From the NCBI GenBank assembly GCA_040879025.1, contig JBBDLF010000040.1, positions 62,001 through 126,000 on the forward strand: a DNA stretch of 64,000 bases. The letters run 5' to 3'. Every line of letters begins with the position of its first letter. Within the stretch, counting starts at the first letter, position 1. Of the stretch, positions 34,634-44,329 are shown piece by piece. This DNA comes from JBBDLF01 sp040879025. GTDB taxonomy: Bacteria; Pseudomonadota; Gammaproteobacteria; Pseudomonadales; Pseudohongiellaceae. A program made the translations under genes and the position numbers. Below the pieces are notes generated by a model, which was not told the DNA's origin, did no database searches, and saw only the letters and a program-made list of their open reading frames with translations.

Positions 34634-37198
34634 ATGCCGGAAACACTGGGTAAAACCTTCGAGCAGTCGATAGCACTCAACTATCAGCTGTATAACGGAT
34701 TATTTCTGACATTGCCGCTGGATGCGGTCGAGCAGACCGGTCTGCTGCTGCCCTTGCTGGAGGCTGATTGCCAGGAGGGGCTGGAGCAGGGCCGTGACCC
34801 GGTGGATATAATCCAGGGCTTTCTCAAAACCCACAAACCGGATTTTACAGAGCAGGAACAGACCGCCTTTCTCTTCAAGGTGATCCAGTATGTCGAGCGC
34901 CAGGTCGTGCTGGTTGATGCGCTGGAGGATGCCGCCTACAGCAAAATGCATCAATCCGAAAAGCTCGATGCGCTGCAGCAACTGTTGCAGCGTACGTCAG
35001 CGGACAATTCCATTGCCGGACTGGCGAAGCTGCTGACTCGTTTTGTTGTCAGGGTGACACTCACCGCACACCCGACCCAGTTTTATCCAGGGCCGGTGCT
35101 TGCAATCATCGGTGACCTTACTCGAGCAATTTCGCGCGCCAATACCCCCCGCATCCGCGAATTGCTGTTGCAACTGGGGCATACCCCTTTTTTCCGCAAG
35201 GAGAAGCCGTCTCCGTATGATGAAGCCGTCTTGTTGAGCTGGTATCTGGGGAATATTTTCTATCCGGTCATGGGCCGCATGATGGACAAGCTGGCGCCGA
35301 AGTTCCCTGAGGCGCTGGCGCAGAATCCGCAGTTGATGAAAATCGGCTTCTGGCCGGGTGGTGATCGCGACGGCAATCCGTTTGTGACAGTGGAAATCAC
35401 CCGCCGTGTTGCCGCGAAGCTGCGTTACAGTATAGCCAATTGTTATCACCAGCATGTTCGTGAACTGAAACGGCGACTGACCTTCCCGGGCATCTACGAA
35501 AGGCTGGGGACACTGGAGAAACAGTTGCATGGAGAACTTTCGGATATTCAGCCCCGCTATACCCTGACGGCGGAAGGCATTCTGGAAACTCTCGATGAAA
35601 TCGAATCCCGTCTGGTGGAGCGGCACCAGGGTTTGTTTCTCGGCGAGTTGCATTCGTTTCGCAACCGGGTCCGACTGTTCGGTTTTCACTTCGCCAGTCT
35701 GGACATTCGTCAGGACAGTACCATTATCAAGCGTACACTCGATGACGCATTCAACCTCAATCCGGAACTGTCTTTGCCGTCAGGCCTGAGTGAGGATGAA
35801 GAAACCGCGAGCCTGATGCGGATCACCGGTAATATCAACATCGAAGCCGCCTCGGAGCCGGTATTACAGGATACGCTGAAGTCCTTTTCCGTTGTCAGGG
35901 AAATCCAGGCCCAGAATGGAGAGCAGGGCTGTCACCGCTATATCATCAGCAATTGTCACGGACCCGTGGACATGGCCCGCGCGTATGCGTTGTTCCGTTT
36001 GTGTGGGTGGCACGACATCCCCCTTACCATTGACATCGTGCCGCTGTTTGAATCAATTCACGATTTGAAACATGCCGGCGACTATATGGCCCGGATGTAT
36101 GCCAATCCCGATTACAGCCGCCACCTGCAGAATCGCGGTGGACGCCAGACCGTCATGTTAGGGTTTTCCGACGGCACCAAGGACGGTGGATACCTGATGG
36201 CGAACTGGGCGATCTTTCGTGCCAAGGAAGATATCACCGCGGCATCCCGCGAGGCCGGTATTGAAGTGGCGTTTTTCGACGGGCGCGGAGGTCCGCCGGC
36301 CAGGGGCGGTGGCAACACCTACCTGTTTTACGCACACCTGGGTAAAAAGATTGAGGGGAACCAGGTTCAGATGACAGTGCAGGGGCAGACCATCAGTTCC
36401 CATTTCGGCATCAAACAGGCGGCTCATCATAACCTGAGTCAACTGCTTGCCGCAGGTCTTGAAAATAAACTCTATGACCACAGTTCGCGGGAACTCAATA
36501 CCGAACAGCGTGAATTGATCCAGTCCCTGGCAGACATCAGTTATCGAAAATATACCGACTTCAAACAACATCCTTTGTTTTTACCGTACCTCGAGCAAAT
36601 GAGTACACTGAAATACTACAACATGGCCAATATCGGCAGCCGGCCGGCGCGCCGCGGCAATGCATCCGAACTTCGATTCGAAGACCTGCGCGCAATTCCC
36701 TTTGTGGGCGCATGGGGTCAGTTGAAACAGAATGTTCCCGGCTATTTTGGGCTGGGTACAGCGCTGAAAGAGCAGGAGAATGCCGGCCGGTGGCAGGGTT
36801 GTACCCGTCTATACCGGGAGTCCGGTTTCATTCGGGCGCTTATTGTCAACAGTATGCAGAATATCAGCAAGAGCAATTTTGCTCTGACGCGTTATATGAG
36901 CAGAGATCCGGTATTTGGAGAATTTTGGAATCTGATTCACGATGAGTTTGAGTTGACTCGTGAAATGGTTATGAAAATTTCCGGTCAAAAATTGCTTCTC
37001 GAGGATAATCCACGGACCAGGCTCAGCATTGAATTGCGGGAGAAAGTGGTATTGCCGCTGCTGGTCATTCAGCAGTATGGATTGATGCAGATACATTCCC
37101 TGCGCGATACCGATGAAGATGCGCGAATGGAAGTTTACGAAAAAATGGTGGTTCGCTCTCTCTATGGCAATATAAACGCGTCACGTAACTCTGCTTGA
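34634..37198 (+). CDS. ppc: Phosphoenolpyruvate carboxylase
   Basis: About 854 residues from ATG 34634. It carboxylates PEP with bicarbonate to oxaloacetate, an anaplerotic step. The catalytic His is in the conserved VTLTAHPTQ segment, GGDRDGNPFVT holds the metal/PEP Arg, and KDGGYLMANW, QNISKSNF and a late RLSIELREKVVLPLLVIQQYG block are present. Two hallmark segments differ from the enterobacterial form: the glycine-rich loop reads FFDGRGGPPARGGG instead of FHGRGG(T/S)VGRGG, and the C-terminus ends NASRNSA rather than the usual RNTG. It is therefore a divergent PEPC branch, still with the catalytic residues. It stands alone with an inverted repeat just upstream. Confidence 0.93.
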   Translation: MPETLGKTFEQSIALNYQLYNGLFLTLPLDAVEQTGLLLPLLEADCQEGLEQGRDPVDIIQGFLKTHKPDFTEQEQTAFLFKVIQYVERQVVLVDALEDAAYSKMHQSEKLDALQQLLQRTSADNSIAGLAKLLTRFVVRVTLTAHPTQFYPGPVLAIIGDLTRAISRANTPRIRELLLQLGHTPFFRKEKPSPYDEAVLLSWYLGNIFYPVMGRMMDKLAPKFPEALAQNPQLMKIGFWPGGDRDGNPFVTVEITRRVAAKLRYSIANCYHQHVRELKRRLTFPGIYERLGTLEKQLHGELSDIQPRYTLTAEGILETLDEIESRLVERHQGLFLGELHSFRNRVRLFGFHFASLDIRQDSTIIKRTLDDAFNLNPELSLPSGLSEDEETASLMRITGNINIEAASEPVLQDTLKSFSVVREIQAQNGEQGCHRYIISNCHGPVDMARAYALFRLCGWHDIPLTIDIVPLFESIHDLKHAGDYMARMYANPDYSRHLQNRGGRQTVMLGFSDGTKDGGYLMANWAIFRAKEDITAASREAGIEVAFFDGRGGPPARGGGNTYLFYAHLGKKIEGNQVQMTVQGQTISSHFGIKQAAHHNLSQLLAAGLENKLYDHSSRELNTEQRELIQSLADISYRKYTDFKQHPLFLPYLEQMSTLKYYNMANIGSRPARRGNASELRFEDLRAIPFVGAWGQLKQNVPGYFGLGTALKEQENAGRWQGCTRLYRESGFIRALIVNSMQNISKSNFALTRYMSRDPVFGEFWNLIHDEFELTREMVMKISGQKLLLEDNPRTRLSIELREKVVLPLLVIQQYGLMQIHSLRDTDEDARMEVYEKMVVRSLYGNINASRNSA

Positions 37199-37244
37199 AG
37201 TTACGACCATGGTCGCTATCAACTACCGCCAACGTACCGGTCAA

Positions 37245-38825
37245 TCAGAATTTTGAAGCGCGCAGCCAGGTATCCGACCTTTTCCAGGCCTCGTTGAGCC
37301 GGGAATTGATAACGGGATCATCGACCCCCTTGCCGGCAAGTCCCTGCTGAATCCCAACCAGAGACCATCCATTGTGAGGATGAGCTTCCAGGTCCTGCTG
37401 GTATACCTCAATGGCATTGTCATACGCGCCCATTTCCAGATAGGCGGCACCGAGCCAGTGACGCGGAGAAAAGGGTAGCGGTTCGGGTTCGTCGTAATTG
37501 AGGTTGTCGTAAGCGGCGACCGCTTCACGAAATGCCGCGGTCGCGGCTTCGAGGTTTCCTTCAATCCACAGAATTTCACCGGCCAATATCTGCGACACGG
37601 TACCCAGAATGTCCTTACCATCGTGGAACCGATAGCGACTGGTTGTCGTTGTGGACAACTCCCGCAGTGCGTCGCTGCGTTCCATGGCCTGGTCAATATC
37701 ACCCAGTTTCAGCGCGGCGTAACCCTGCGCGAAATCCCATAATCCACCCCCCACATCGGCTGCCGGTCTCTCCGTGAGCGCGGGTACTTCATCGAAGCGG
37801 CCGAAACGGATCAATGACAGAACGTGCATGCTGTTGTCATTGTTTAATTTGGCAAGATCCTTCGCCGCCTGTATCGCAACGGCGCCTTGCCCGTCCATGT
37901 TGGCGGCATAAAGCAGCATACCCAGGTTATGGGTCGGATAGATTGCGAATCCTTTACCGAAAGCGGCTTTCTGATCCGAGTGGGAAGCTTTCAGGTTGGC
38001 CCGGACCGCTTCATTCCACAAGCCCATTTCATTCCAGGTATGACTTGGCATGTGGTTAATATGACTCGCCCCGGGGATGGAATCACCGAGATAAACGGCG
38101 CAGGGTGCCGCCAGTTCCGGCGTGGGTGTTGACTCTGTGGCATGAACATAGAGATGACAGGCACCCGGATGAGTGATGTCCCGTTCCAGAACGCTGGAAA
38201 GAACGCCGTGCAGGCGAATCACATTGGGGTCATTCAGGTCGCGGTAGCCGCGCCGTTCTTCCAGCAAGAACAGGGCATCGCCGTAGAGGGTCACTATATC
38301 GAGGTTTTCAGGATATTTTTCAGCCAGATCCGCCATCGCATCGGCGTAGGCCTGATCCTGAACCCGTCGCTCGGCGGGTTCAAAATTTTGGATATAACGC
38401 ACCGACAGGGCGCGGATCATATCGGCTTCACGAGGGCTGGCCCGATCGATTCGCGCCAGCGCCTGTTGCAGGGCGTAATAGGCCCGCGGTGCGTCGGCTG
38501 CCGTCATGGCGCCGTTGAGATAGGAACCCCATGACCACGCTTCTCCCCAGTAACAGATGGCACAGTCGGGGTCGGCCAGTTGCGCTTCACGAAAAGAACG
38601 TGCGGAATCAATCTTGGCGAAGGAATACATCAGTTGAAAGCCCTGGTCGAAATAAGCCTGGGCGATTTCGTTGTCTGTGGAAATGGGGTAATGGAAATTA
38701 CCCATCGCCTCATCAAACAATGGCATCGGATCGTTGAACGGGTCCGGCCAGGAAATGTCCTGGGCGCTGGAAAAGCCTGCGAAAAAAGCAGTGAGAGCAC
38801 AGGCAAGCCTGAATGTCGTCGTCAT
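37245..38825 (-). CDS. Exported tetratricopeptide-repeat protein, paralogue
   Basis: 526 residues with a signal peptide ending FSSAQ. TPR-like helices include EIAQAYFDQGFQLMYSFAKIDSARSFREA, CAICYWGEAWSWG and, at the C-terminus, AYLEMGAYDNAIEVYQQDLEAHPHNGWSLVGIQQGL. The central HINHMPSHTWNEMGLWNEAVRANLKAS block corresponds to the HIPSHYYLQHGMW block of the TPR protein at 19402-20970, and both share the Y-W-G-E-A motif. The family is widespread and unnamed. A Cys pair (DPDCAIC) is present here but not in the other copy. It is convergent with ppc and upstream of nothing on its own strand except the AbgT gene beyond a 98-base gap. Confidence 0.82.
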   Translation of the reverse strand: MTTTFRLACALTAFFAGFSSAQDISWPDPFNDPMPLFDEAMGNFHYPISTDNEIAQAYFDQGFQLMYSFAKIDSARSFREAQLADPDCAICYWGEAWSWGSYLNGAMTAADAPRAYYALQQALARIDRASPREADMIRALSVRYIQNFEPAERRVQDQAYADAMADLAEKYPENLDIVTLYGDALFLLEERRGYRDLNDPNVIRLHGVLSSVLERDITHPGACHLYVHATESTPTPELAAPCAVYLGDSIPGASHINHMPSHTWNEMGLWNEAVRANLKASHSDQKAAFGKGFAIYPTHNLGMLLYAANMDGQGAVAIQAAKDLAKLNNDNSMHVLSLIRFGRFDEVPALTERPAADVGGGLWDFAQGYAALKLGDIDQAMERSDALRELSTTTTSRYRFHDGKDILGTVSQILAGEILWIEGNLEAATAAFREAVAAYDNLNYDEPEPLPFSPRHWLGAAYLEMGAYDNAIEVYQQDLEAHPHNGWSLVGIQQGLAGKGVDDPVINSRLNEAWKRSDTWLRASKF

Positions 38826-38923
38826 AAAAACCCCGCTACATGGTCAGTGAATTGCATGCGTCTCAAGCCATGCATCAGGTTAATTCAGGGATCGGCGCAT
38901 GTCCATGACGGTTCGCAGCTACG

Positions 38924-40495
38924 TTACAGTGAGAATTCAACCACAGCGCCCGGTCCCAGCGGTATACCCAGGAGCACCCAGAGCATCGTCATCACGAGAC
39001 CCGCCGCCAGCATCAGCATGGAGTAGGGCAACATGGTTGCCGCCAGACTGCCAAGGCCATACTCCTTCTGCCAGCGTTGGCAGAACACGAGAATCAGGGG
39101 GAAGTAGGGCATCAACGGCGTGATGATATTGGTGGCGCTGTCCCCGACCCGGTAGGCCGCGGTACTCATTTCCGGGCTGATACCCAGGAGCATCAGCATC
39201 GGCACCAGTACCGGCGCCAGCAGCGCCCATTTGGCGCTGGCCGACCCGATAAACAGATTGATGACGGCCCCGAACACAATAATCAGGCCCAGCAGCGCCG
39301 CGTTGGGCAAGTTGGAGGTTTCCAGTACACCCGCCCCCTTGATGGCGAAAATGAGGCCAAGATTGGACCAGTTGAACATCGCCACAAAATGAGCGGCGGT
39401 GAATGCCAGCACCAGATAGTAAGCCATATCAGCCATGCCGCCGGACATCATTTTAACCACATCGCGGTGGTTTGAAATGGTTCCGGCGGCAGCGCCATAA
39501 GCCCAGCCCGCCGCCAGAAACAGCAGGAAAAAGCCGGCAACCAGGGATTGGTAAAACGGATTCAATCTCGCCTCGGGGTCGGCAGTCTCGTCAACCAGGG
39601 GACTATCAGGCATCAGCAATAACAGAAGCCACAGCGCAACGATACCGAGCATGGCATACACGGCATGTTGCAAGCCCTTTCGTTCATTGTCACTCAGCTC
39701 CGCGTCGGAATCCTTGACCATGCCGGCTGTGCTGCTTTCCATAACATTCATGGGTTGAAGTTTGGGTTCGATGATCCTGTCGGTGACATACCAGATGATC
39801 GGCAGGAAAACCAGAGTCATGCCGATGATGAAATACCAGTTGCCGGCGATGTTCGCGTCCCAGGTCGGCGATATTGATTCGGCTGCCGCCTCGGTGATAC
39901 CGAACAGTAAGGCATCGAGTTGGCCTGGCGAAAGGTTGGCTGAAAAACCACCGGATACCCCGGCGAACGCGGCGGCTATTCCTGCTATTGGATGCCTGCC
40001 AGCGGCCGCGAAAATAACCCCGGCCAGGGGAATCAACACCACGTACGCGGCATCCGCCGCGAGATTGCCAATCATGGCTACCAATGCGACTGCGGGAGTC
40101 AGCAATGCTTTCGGCGCTCGTTTAATGGCCGCGCTCATCGCATTGGCAAAAAATCCTGACCGTTCGGCCACCCCCGCGCCAAGCATAACGACCAGTACAT
40201 AACCCAGCGGGTGAAAGCTGGTGAACGTGGTGGGCATTTCAACGAGCAGGCGGCGAATATTTCCAGATGACAACAGACTCTCCGCCGCGATGATTACGTT
40301 GTTGCCGGCGGCATCCAGTTGCGTGGGGTGTGGTGCGGATACGCCAACAAGCGCGGCAATGACACTCACCAGGATGACAGCGCCGATACACCAGAGAAAG
40401 ATAAATACGGGATCGGGCAGCTTGTTGCCGGACCGTTCTATCCAGCCAAGAACACCCTTCATATTGCTTGCCTGGGACGCGTTGGAGTCAGTCAT
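38924..40495 (-). CDS. AbgT-family transporter
   Basis: 523 residues and about a dozen hydrophobic segments. It opens with GVLGWIERSGNKLPDPVFIFLWCIGAV, which is the AbgT family signature, and contains the two reentrant-hairpin-like regions around GVSGGFSANLSPGQLDALLFGITEAA and SASAKWALLAPVLVPMLMLLGISPEM. AbgT members take up p-aminobenzoyl-glutamate or export sulfonamide-type antimetabolites with a cation gradient. A link to folate turnover is possible, since pabB also lies in this window, but the genes are far apart. It follows the epoxide hydrolase gene on the same strand after 66 bases. Confidence 0.92.
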   Translation of the reverse strand: MTDSNASQASNMKGVLGWIERSGNKLPDPVFIFLWCIGAVILVSVIAALVGVSAPHPTQLDAAGNNVIIAAESLLSSGNIRRLLVEMPTTFTSFHPLGYVLVVMLGAGVAERSGFFANAMSAAIKRAPKALLTPAVALVAMIGNLAADAAYVVLIPLAGVIFAAAGRHPIAGIAAAFAGVSGGFSANLSPGQLDALLFGITEAAAESISPTWDANIAGNWYFIIGMTLVFLPIIWYVTDRIIEPKLQPMNVMESSTAGMVKDSDAELSDNERKGLQHAVYAMLGIVALWLLLLLMPDSPLVDETADPEARLNPFYQSLVAGFFLLFLAAGWAYGAAAGTISNHRDVVKMMSGGMADMAYYLVLAFTAAHFVAMFNWSNLGLIFAIKGAGVLETSNLPNAALLGLIIVFGAVINLFIGSASAKWALLAPVLVPMLMLLGISPEMSTAAYRVGDSATNIITPLMPYFPLILVFCQRWQKEYGLGSLAATMLPYSMLMLAAGLVMTMLWVLLGIPLGPGAVVEFSL

Positions 40496-40561
40496 TGGCC
40501 ACCTCTTGCCCGGTATCTTCGCAACAGAAATTACCGCTTTACCCTTTTTCTTGCTACCTGG

Positions 40562-41806
40562 TTATTCAGAGGCTCCCTGGCGCAGCAATCGGAAAAACTC
40601 ACGCAAGTCACCAATAAGCAACTCAGGCTGCTCCAGCGCGGCAAAATGTCCACCCCGGGGCATCACTGTCCAGTGCACCAGGTTATACGCCGCCTCGGCC
40701 CATGCCCGGGGCGTGATAAATATTTCCGCGGGAAAGATCGCCGCTCCGGTGGGGACGTCGATATAACCGACAGGCACTTCGGGCGGAACCTTGCTGTTTT
40801 CATAATAGATTCGTGCGGAGGAGGTGATGGTGCCGGTGAACCAGTAAAGAGAAATATTGGTCAATAATTCATCCTTGCTGAAGTGGTTATCAAGATCCCC
40901 CCCGGCGCCCTGGGGCATGTCGGTCCATCCATGAAATTTCTCTATGATCCACGCCGCAAGTCCGGCCGGAGAATCATTCAGGCCGACTCCAAGGGACTGT
41001 GGTTTTGTGCCCTGTATCTGTTGGTAGGCGCGTTCGTTTTCCATATAGGCCCCGCGGGCGTCCCGCATGGCGCGTTCTTCATCGGTTATGCGATTGCGCA
41101 GGGATTCATCGGCAGGTGCCGGTGCCAGTACCATATTGGAATGCATCCCGATGAGCCGTTCTGGATAATTAACCGCCACATAACGATTGATAATCGCGCC
41201 CCAGTCACCGCCGGATATGGCATAGCGCTGGTAACCCAACCGGGCCATCAGGCCCGCCAGTACATGCGCCATTCTCTCCGGGTTATAACCGCGCGCGTCA
41301 GGTATTTCAGAAAAGCCGAAGCCGGGCAGGGACGGCGCAATCACATGAAAGGCATCAGATTGCTCGCCACCGTGAGCTTCGGGGTCGGTCAGCGGACCGA
41401 TGATTTTGGTGAACTCGCTTATCGAACCGGGCCAGCCGTGAACCACGAGTAACGGAATGGCATCAGGGTGAGTGGAACGTTCATGGATGAAGTGAATGTC
41501 CAGCCCGTCAATCTCTGTTTTGAACTGATCAAAGCTGTTGAGCAGGTTTTCCTGCCGCCGCCAGTCAAATTCATGACGCCAGTATTCGACCAACTCACGC
41601 AGATAATCGGTGTCAGTGCCGTATTCCCAACTTGTGCCGGTAATCTGGTCGGGATACCGGGTACGGTCCAGACGTTCATGCAGGTCCGCGATCGCCGCGT
41701 CGGAAACGGCGACTCGAAAGGGCCTGATGTCCTCAGCGGCCATCGTAACCTTCAGTGGGCCGAAGCACGTAAACAGTACCAATAGTGATCGCATGATTTT
41801 CGACAT
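40562..41806 (-). CDS. Epoxide hydrolase (EHN-domain type), exported
   Basis: 414 residues with a hydrophobic leader (to TMAAED), an N-terminal EHN domain (PFRVAVSDAAIADLHERLDRTRYP), and an alpha/beta-hydrolase core. The oxyanion motif is VVHGWPGS, the nucleophile Asp lies in the elbow SGGDWGAII, and the late catalytic His in PRGGHFAALEQPELL. The catalytic pattern Asp-(Asp/Glu)-His and the EHN domain match microsomal-type epoxide hydrolases, which open epoxides to diols. The leader suggests a periplasmic or envelope location, which is unusual for this family. It is 12 bases downstream of the aminotransferase gene on the same strand. Confidence 0.88.
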   Translation of the reverse strand: MSKIMRSLLVLFTCFGPLKVTMAAEDIRPFRVAVSDAAIADLHERLDRTRYPDQITGTSWEYGTDTDYLRELVEYWRHEFDWRRQENLLNSFDQFKTEIDGLDIHFIHERSTHPDAIPLLVVHGWPGSISEFTKIIGPLTDPEAHGGEQSDAFHVIAPSLPGFGFSEIPDARGYNPERMAHVLAGLMARLGYQRYAISGGDWGAIINRYVAVNYPERLIGMHSNMVLAPAPADESLRNRITDEERAMRDARGAYMENERAYQQIQGTKPQSLGVGLNDSPAGLAAWIIEKFHGWTDMPQGAGGDLDNHFSKDELLTNISLYWFTGTITSSARIYYENSKVPPEVPVGYIDVPTGAAIFPAEIFITPRAWAEAAYNLVHWTVMPRGGHFAALEQPELLIGDLREFFRLLRQGASE

Positions 41807-41818
41807 TTTTCACTCCGG

Positions 41819-42994
41819 TTATGTTTCCTGCAACTGATCCAGCGTCCCGGCCAGCATGCCGAGCGCTTCATCCATTTCTGCGCGTTCCACATTCAACGGG
41901 GGCAACAGCCTGATACTGTTGGCTCCGGCCCGGACGACAAGCATTTTATTTTTCTGAAGCGCCCGTACCAGTGTATTGTTATCAACGATGCACTTGATAC
42001 CGATCATCAGGCCGATGCCGGTGACCTCGCCGATGACTGACGCATGGGTGGCGGCGAGTTGCGTCAGGTGATCGATCAGATAACTCCCGCTGTCCCGCAC
42101 GTTTTCCAGAAAGCCCGTCGTGGTGACTTCGTCGAGTACCGCGTTGGCCGCCGCCATCGCGAGAAAATTGCCGCCAAACGTGCTGCCATGGGAGCCGGCG
42201 ACCATACAGGCCGATGCCTTTTCCGTGGTCAGGCAGGCGCCTACCGGGAACCCCCCGCCGAGACCCTTGGCGGAAGCCAGAATATCAGGTTCAACGCCCG
42301 GCTGCTGGTGTGCATAAATGCTGCCGGAGCGCGCAATGCCGCACTGTACCTCGTCATACATCAGCAACAGTCCGTGATCATCACACAACTGCCTGACGGC
42401 TTTGAGGTATTCCCCGGGCATGACGCGGATGCCGCCTTCACCTTGCACCGGTTCCAGAATAATGCCCGCGGTATTCTCGTTGACAGCCGCGGCCAGCGCA
42501 TCGATATCACCAAACGCAACCTGGTCGAAGCCACTGTCTCCCACCAGAAAACCTTCTGTATGCGCGGGATTCGCCGACGCGGCCAGGGGGGCCAGCGTAC
42601 GGCCGTGAAAAGACTCGCTCAAGGCGATGATACGTTTGCGATGCGGCTTTCCCAGGTGGTGATGATAGCGGCGCATGATCTTGAATCCGGCTTCCACCGC
42701 TTCGGTACCGGAATTGCAGAAGAAAACCCGCTCCGCAAAGGTCAGTTCCGTAAGGCGTTTTGCCAGGCGTTCGGCCGGGCCAATGCGGTAAAGATTGGAT
42801 GTGTGCCAGAGTTTCTCAGTCTGTTCCTGCAATGCCGTCACCAGACGGGGGTGGCAGTGTCCAAGGCTGTTGACAGCGATTCCCATGGTAAAATCCAGAT
42901 ACCGGTCGCCGCTTGCGGTATAAAGGTAGCAGCCCTTGCCATGATCGAATTCGAGTTCTGGATTGCCGTAGTTGCTCATTAATACTGATGTCAT
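41819..42994 (-). CDS. argD: ArgD-type class III aminotransferase
   Basis: About 391 residues from the start at 42994. It matches acetylornithine / succinyldiaminopimelate-type aminotransferases: LDFTMGIAVNSLGHCHPRLVTALQEQ, FFCNSGTEAVEAGFKIMRRYH, the PLP-phosphate region HGRTLAPLAAS, LLMYDEVQCGIARSGS and the PLP-binding Lys in ILASAKGLGGGFPVGA. It converts N-acetylornithine semialdehyde with glutamate, or a related omega-amine substrate; the neighbourhood has no other arginine gene, so the exact substrate is uncertain. Its start is 40 bases from the divergent msrA. An AGGA site precedes the chosen start; a longer form to 43021 is possible. Confidence 0.85.
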   Translation of the reverse strand: MTSVLMSNYGNPELEFDHGKGCYLYTASGDRYLDFTMGIAVNSLGHCHPRLVTALQEQTEKLWHTSNLYRIGPAERLAKRLTELTFAERVFFCNSGTEAVEAGFKIMRRYHHHLGKPHRKRIIALSESFHGRTLAPLAASANPAHTEGFLVGDSGFDQVAFGDIDALAAAVNENTAGIILEPVQGEGGIRVMPGEYLKAVRQLCDDHGLLLMYDEVQCGIARSGSIYAHQQPGVEPDILASAKGLGGGFPVGACLTTEKASACMVAGSHGSTFGGNFLAMAAANAVLDEVTTTGFLENVRDSGSYLIDHLTQLAATHASVIGEVTGIGLMIGIKCIVDNNTLVRALQKNKMLVVRAGANSIRLLPPLNVERAEMDEALGMLAGTLDQLQET

Positions 42995-43034
42995 GTTCGT
43001 TGTCAGATCCTGCACCCACAAAGGAACCGATTGT

Positions 43035-43679
43035 ATGCTATTTAGCGATTTCTATAAATCAGCCAGTCTGCCGGACCGCGCTGCCGCGCTTCCGGATCGT
43101 CCTCGTCCGGTGGAAGTGACAGGAACCCATTATGTCAGCGGGAACCCGATAGTGGAGCCGGTTCCCGGTGACCTTCAGATAGCGGTGTTCGGCATGGGTT
43201 GTTTCTGGGGTGCGGAGCGCCTGTTCTGGCAACACCCCGGCGTATTCAGCACGGCGACCGGATACGCCGGTGGTATCACCGCAAACCCGTCCTATGAGGA
43301 TGTCTGCAGCGGGCGCACGGGTCATGCCGAAGTGGTCCTGGTGTATTACGACCCGTCACAGGTCAGTTATGGTGATTTGCTCAAGCTGTTCTGGGAAAGC
43401 CACGATCCGACCCAGGGGATGCGGCAGGGCAATGATCGGGGCACCCAGTACCGCTCCGCGATCTATACCACCAGCGACGAGCAGCTCACAGAAGCCGAAG
43501 CCAGCCGCCGGCAGTTTGCCGATACGTTACAACAGGCGGGATATGCCAGGCCCACAACCGAGATCAAGCCGCTGGAAAAATTCTATTTCGCCGAGGATTA
43601 TCATCAGCAGTATCTGGCGAAAAACCCCGGGGGATACTGCGGACTGGCTGGAACCGGCCACGATGGATTCCATGGTTAA
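43035..43679 (+). CDS. msrA: Peptide-methionine (S)-S-oxide reductase
   Basis: 214 residues from ATG 43035 (AAGGA site). The catalytic GCFWGAE loop is intact, followed by YAGG, the GHAEVV block, SHDPT and the closing YCGLAGTG with a second Cys for recycling. It repairs methionine-S-sulfoxide using thioredoxin. The N-terminal about 45 residues ahead of the core are typical of the longer MsrA form. It is divergent from the ArgD-type gene with a 40-base interval and is the last conserved gene before the accessory region. Confidence 0.95.
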   Translation: MLFSDFYKSASLPDRAAALPDRPRPVEVTGTHYVSGNPIVEPVPGDLQIAVFGMGCFWGAERLFWQHPGVFSTATGYAGGITANPSYEDVCSGRTGHAEVVLVYYDPSQVSYGDLLKLFWESHDPTQGMRQGNDRGTQYRSAIYTTSDEQLTEAEASRRQFADTLQQAGYARPTTEIKPLEKFYFAEDYHQQYLAKNPGGYCGLAGTGHDGFHG

Positions 43680-43744
43680 AGCAGATTGAGTGGAATCTGT
43701 TGTTTGACAAAGCGGAAGTGTCCATATATGTCCTTATTCACCAC

Positions 43745-44248
43745 TCACTCGAAGAAAAGAGGCACAAGTGGTGCTACCACTTCCTTATCTTGAGTAGGAA
43801 CGTTATTAAGCGCGCGTATGAGTTCCAGATATAGCAGGCCAGCTTCACGAGAGGGACCGAGGTTAACTACTGCATTAGGTGGTATATCTGGAATCATTGT
43901 GCCATCAGCCTCTCGTTGTAGTAGAAGTTCAGCGTTTGAAATACGATCTGCAAATTGCGCCCAACTCTCAGAAGACACGAACCCAAATCGTTTTGCTGCC
44001 GTATTCATCTGATCATAGACCTCCTTATTATTTTGTTTGACGTATTCCACAGTGTTTACCTTGGGAGCGAATTGTTTGTCTGGCGGAAACATAACGACTG
44101 TACTAATACCAGAGGCCATGACTGGTTCCATCACCTCGTAGAGGCTATCCATTACCCGAGTAACAATGTCTGCGGTTAAGTCTTGTGCACCTACCAGCGA
44201 ACTGTAGGTCAAAATGTAAATTGGGAAAATCACTCGTAATAATCGCAT
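43745..44248 (-). CDS. Secreted protein, unrecognised (AT-rich region)
   Basis: 167 residues with a signal peptide ending LVGAQD. The mature part is helical and begins LTADIVTRVMDSLYEVMEPVM; no family recognised. One Asn/Asp-rich stretch (KQNNKEVYDQMNTAAKRFG) and an internal PPNAVVNLGPSREAGLLYLE are the only notable segments. Base composition is visibly more AT-rich than the neighbouring msrA. It is divergent from the gene at 44330 and shares the 81-base interval with it. Confidence 0.55.
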   Translation of the reverse strand: MRLLRVIFPIYILTYSSLVGAQDLTADIVTRVMDSLYEVMEPVMASGISTVVMFPPDKQFAPKVNTVEYVKQNNKEVYDQMNTAAKRFGFVSSESWAQFADRISNAELLLQREADGTMIPDIPPNAVVNLGPSREAGLLYLELIRALNNVPTQDKEVVAPLVPLFFE

Positions 44249-44329
44249 GTATGGTCCTCCATCAATTTCAATTGGGAAGACGTTGGAACATTTCCTACAT
44301 AGTTTCCTCAGCCTCTAGGGAGATTTTCT

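Noticed and set aside
42044..42982. A 312-residue plus-strand frame opposite the ArgD-type gene
   Set aside because: It mirrors the aminotransferase, whose PLP-binding motifs are complete on the minus strand.
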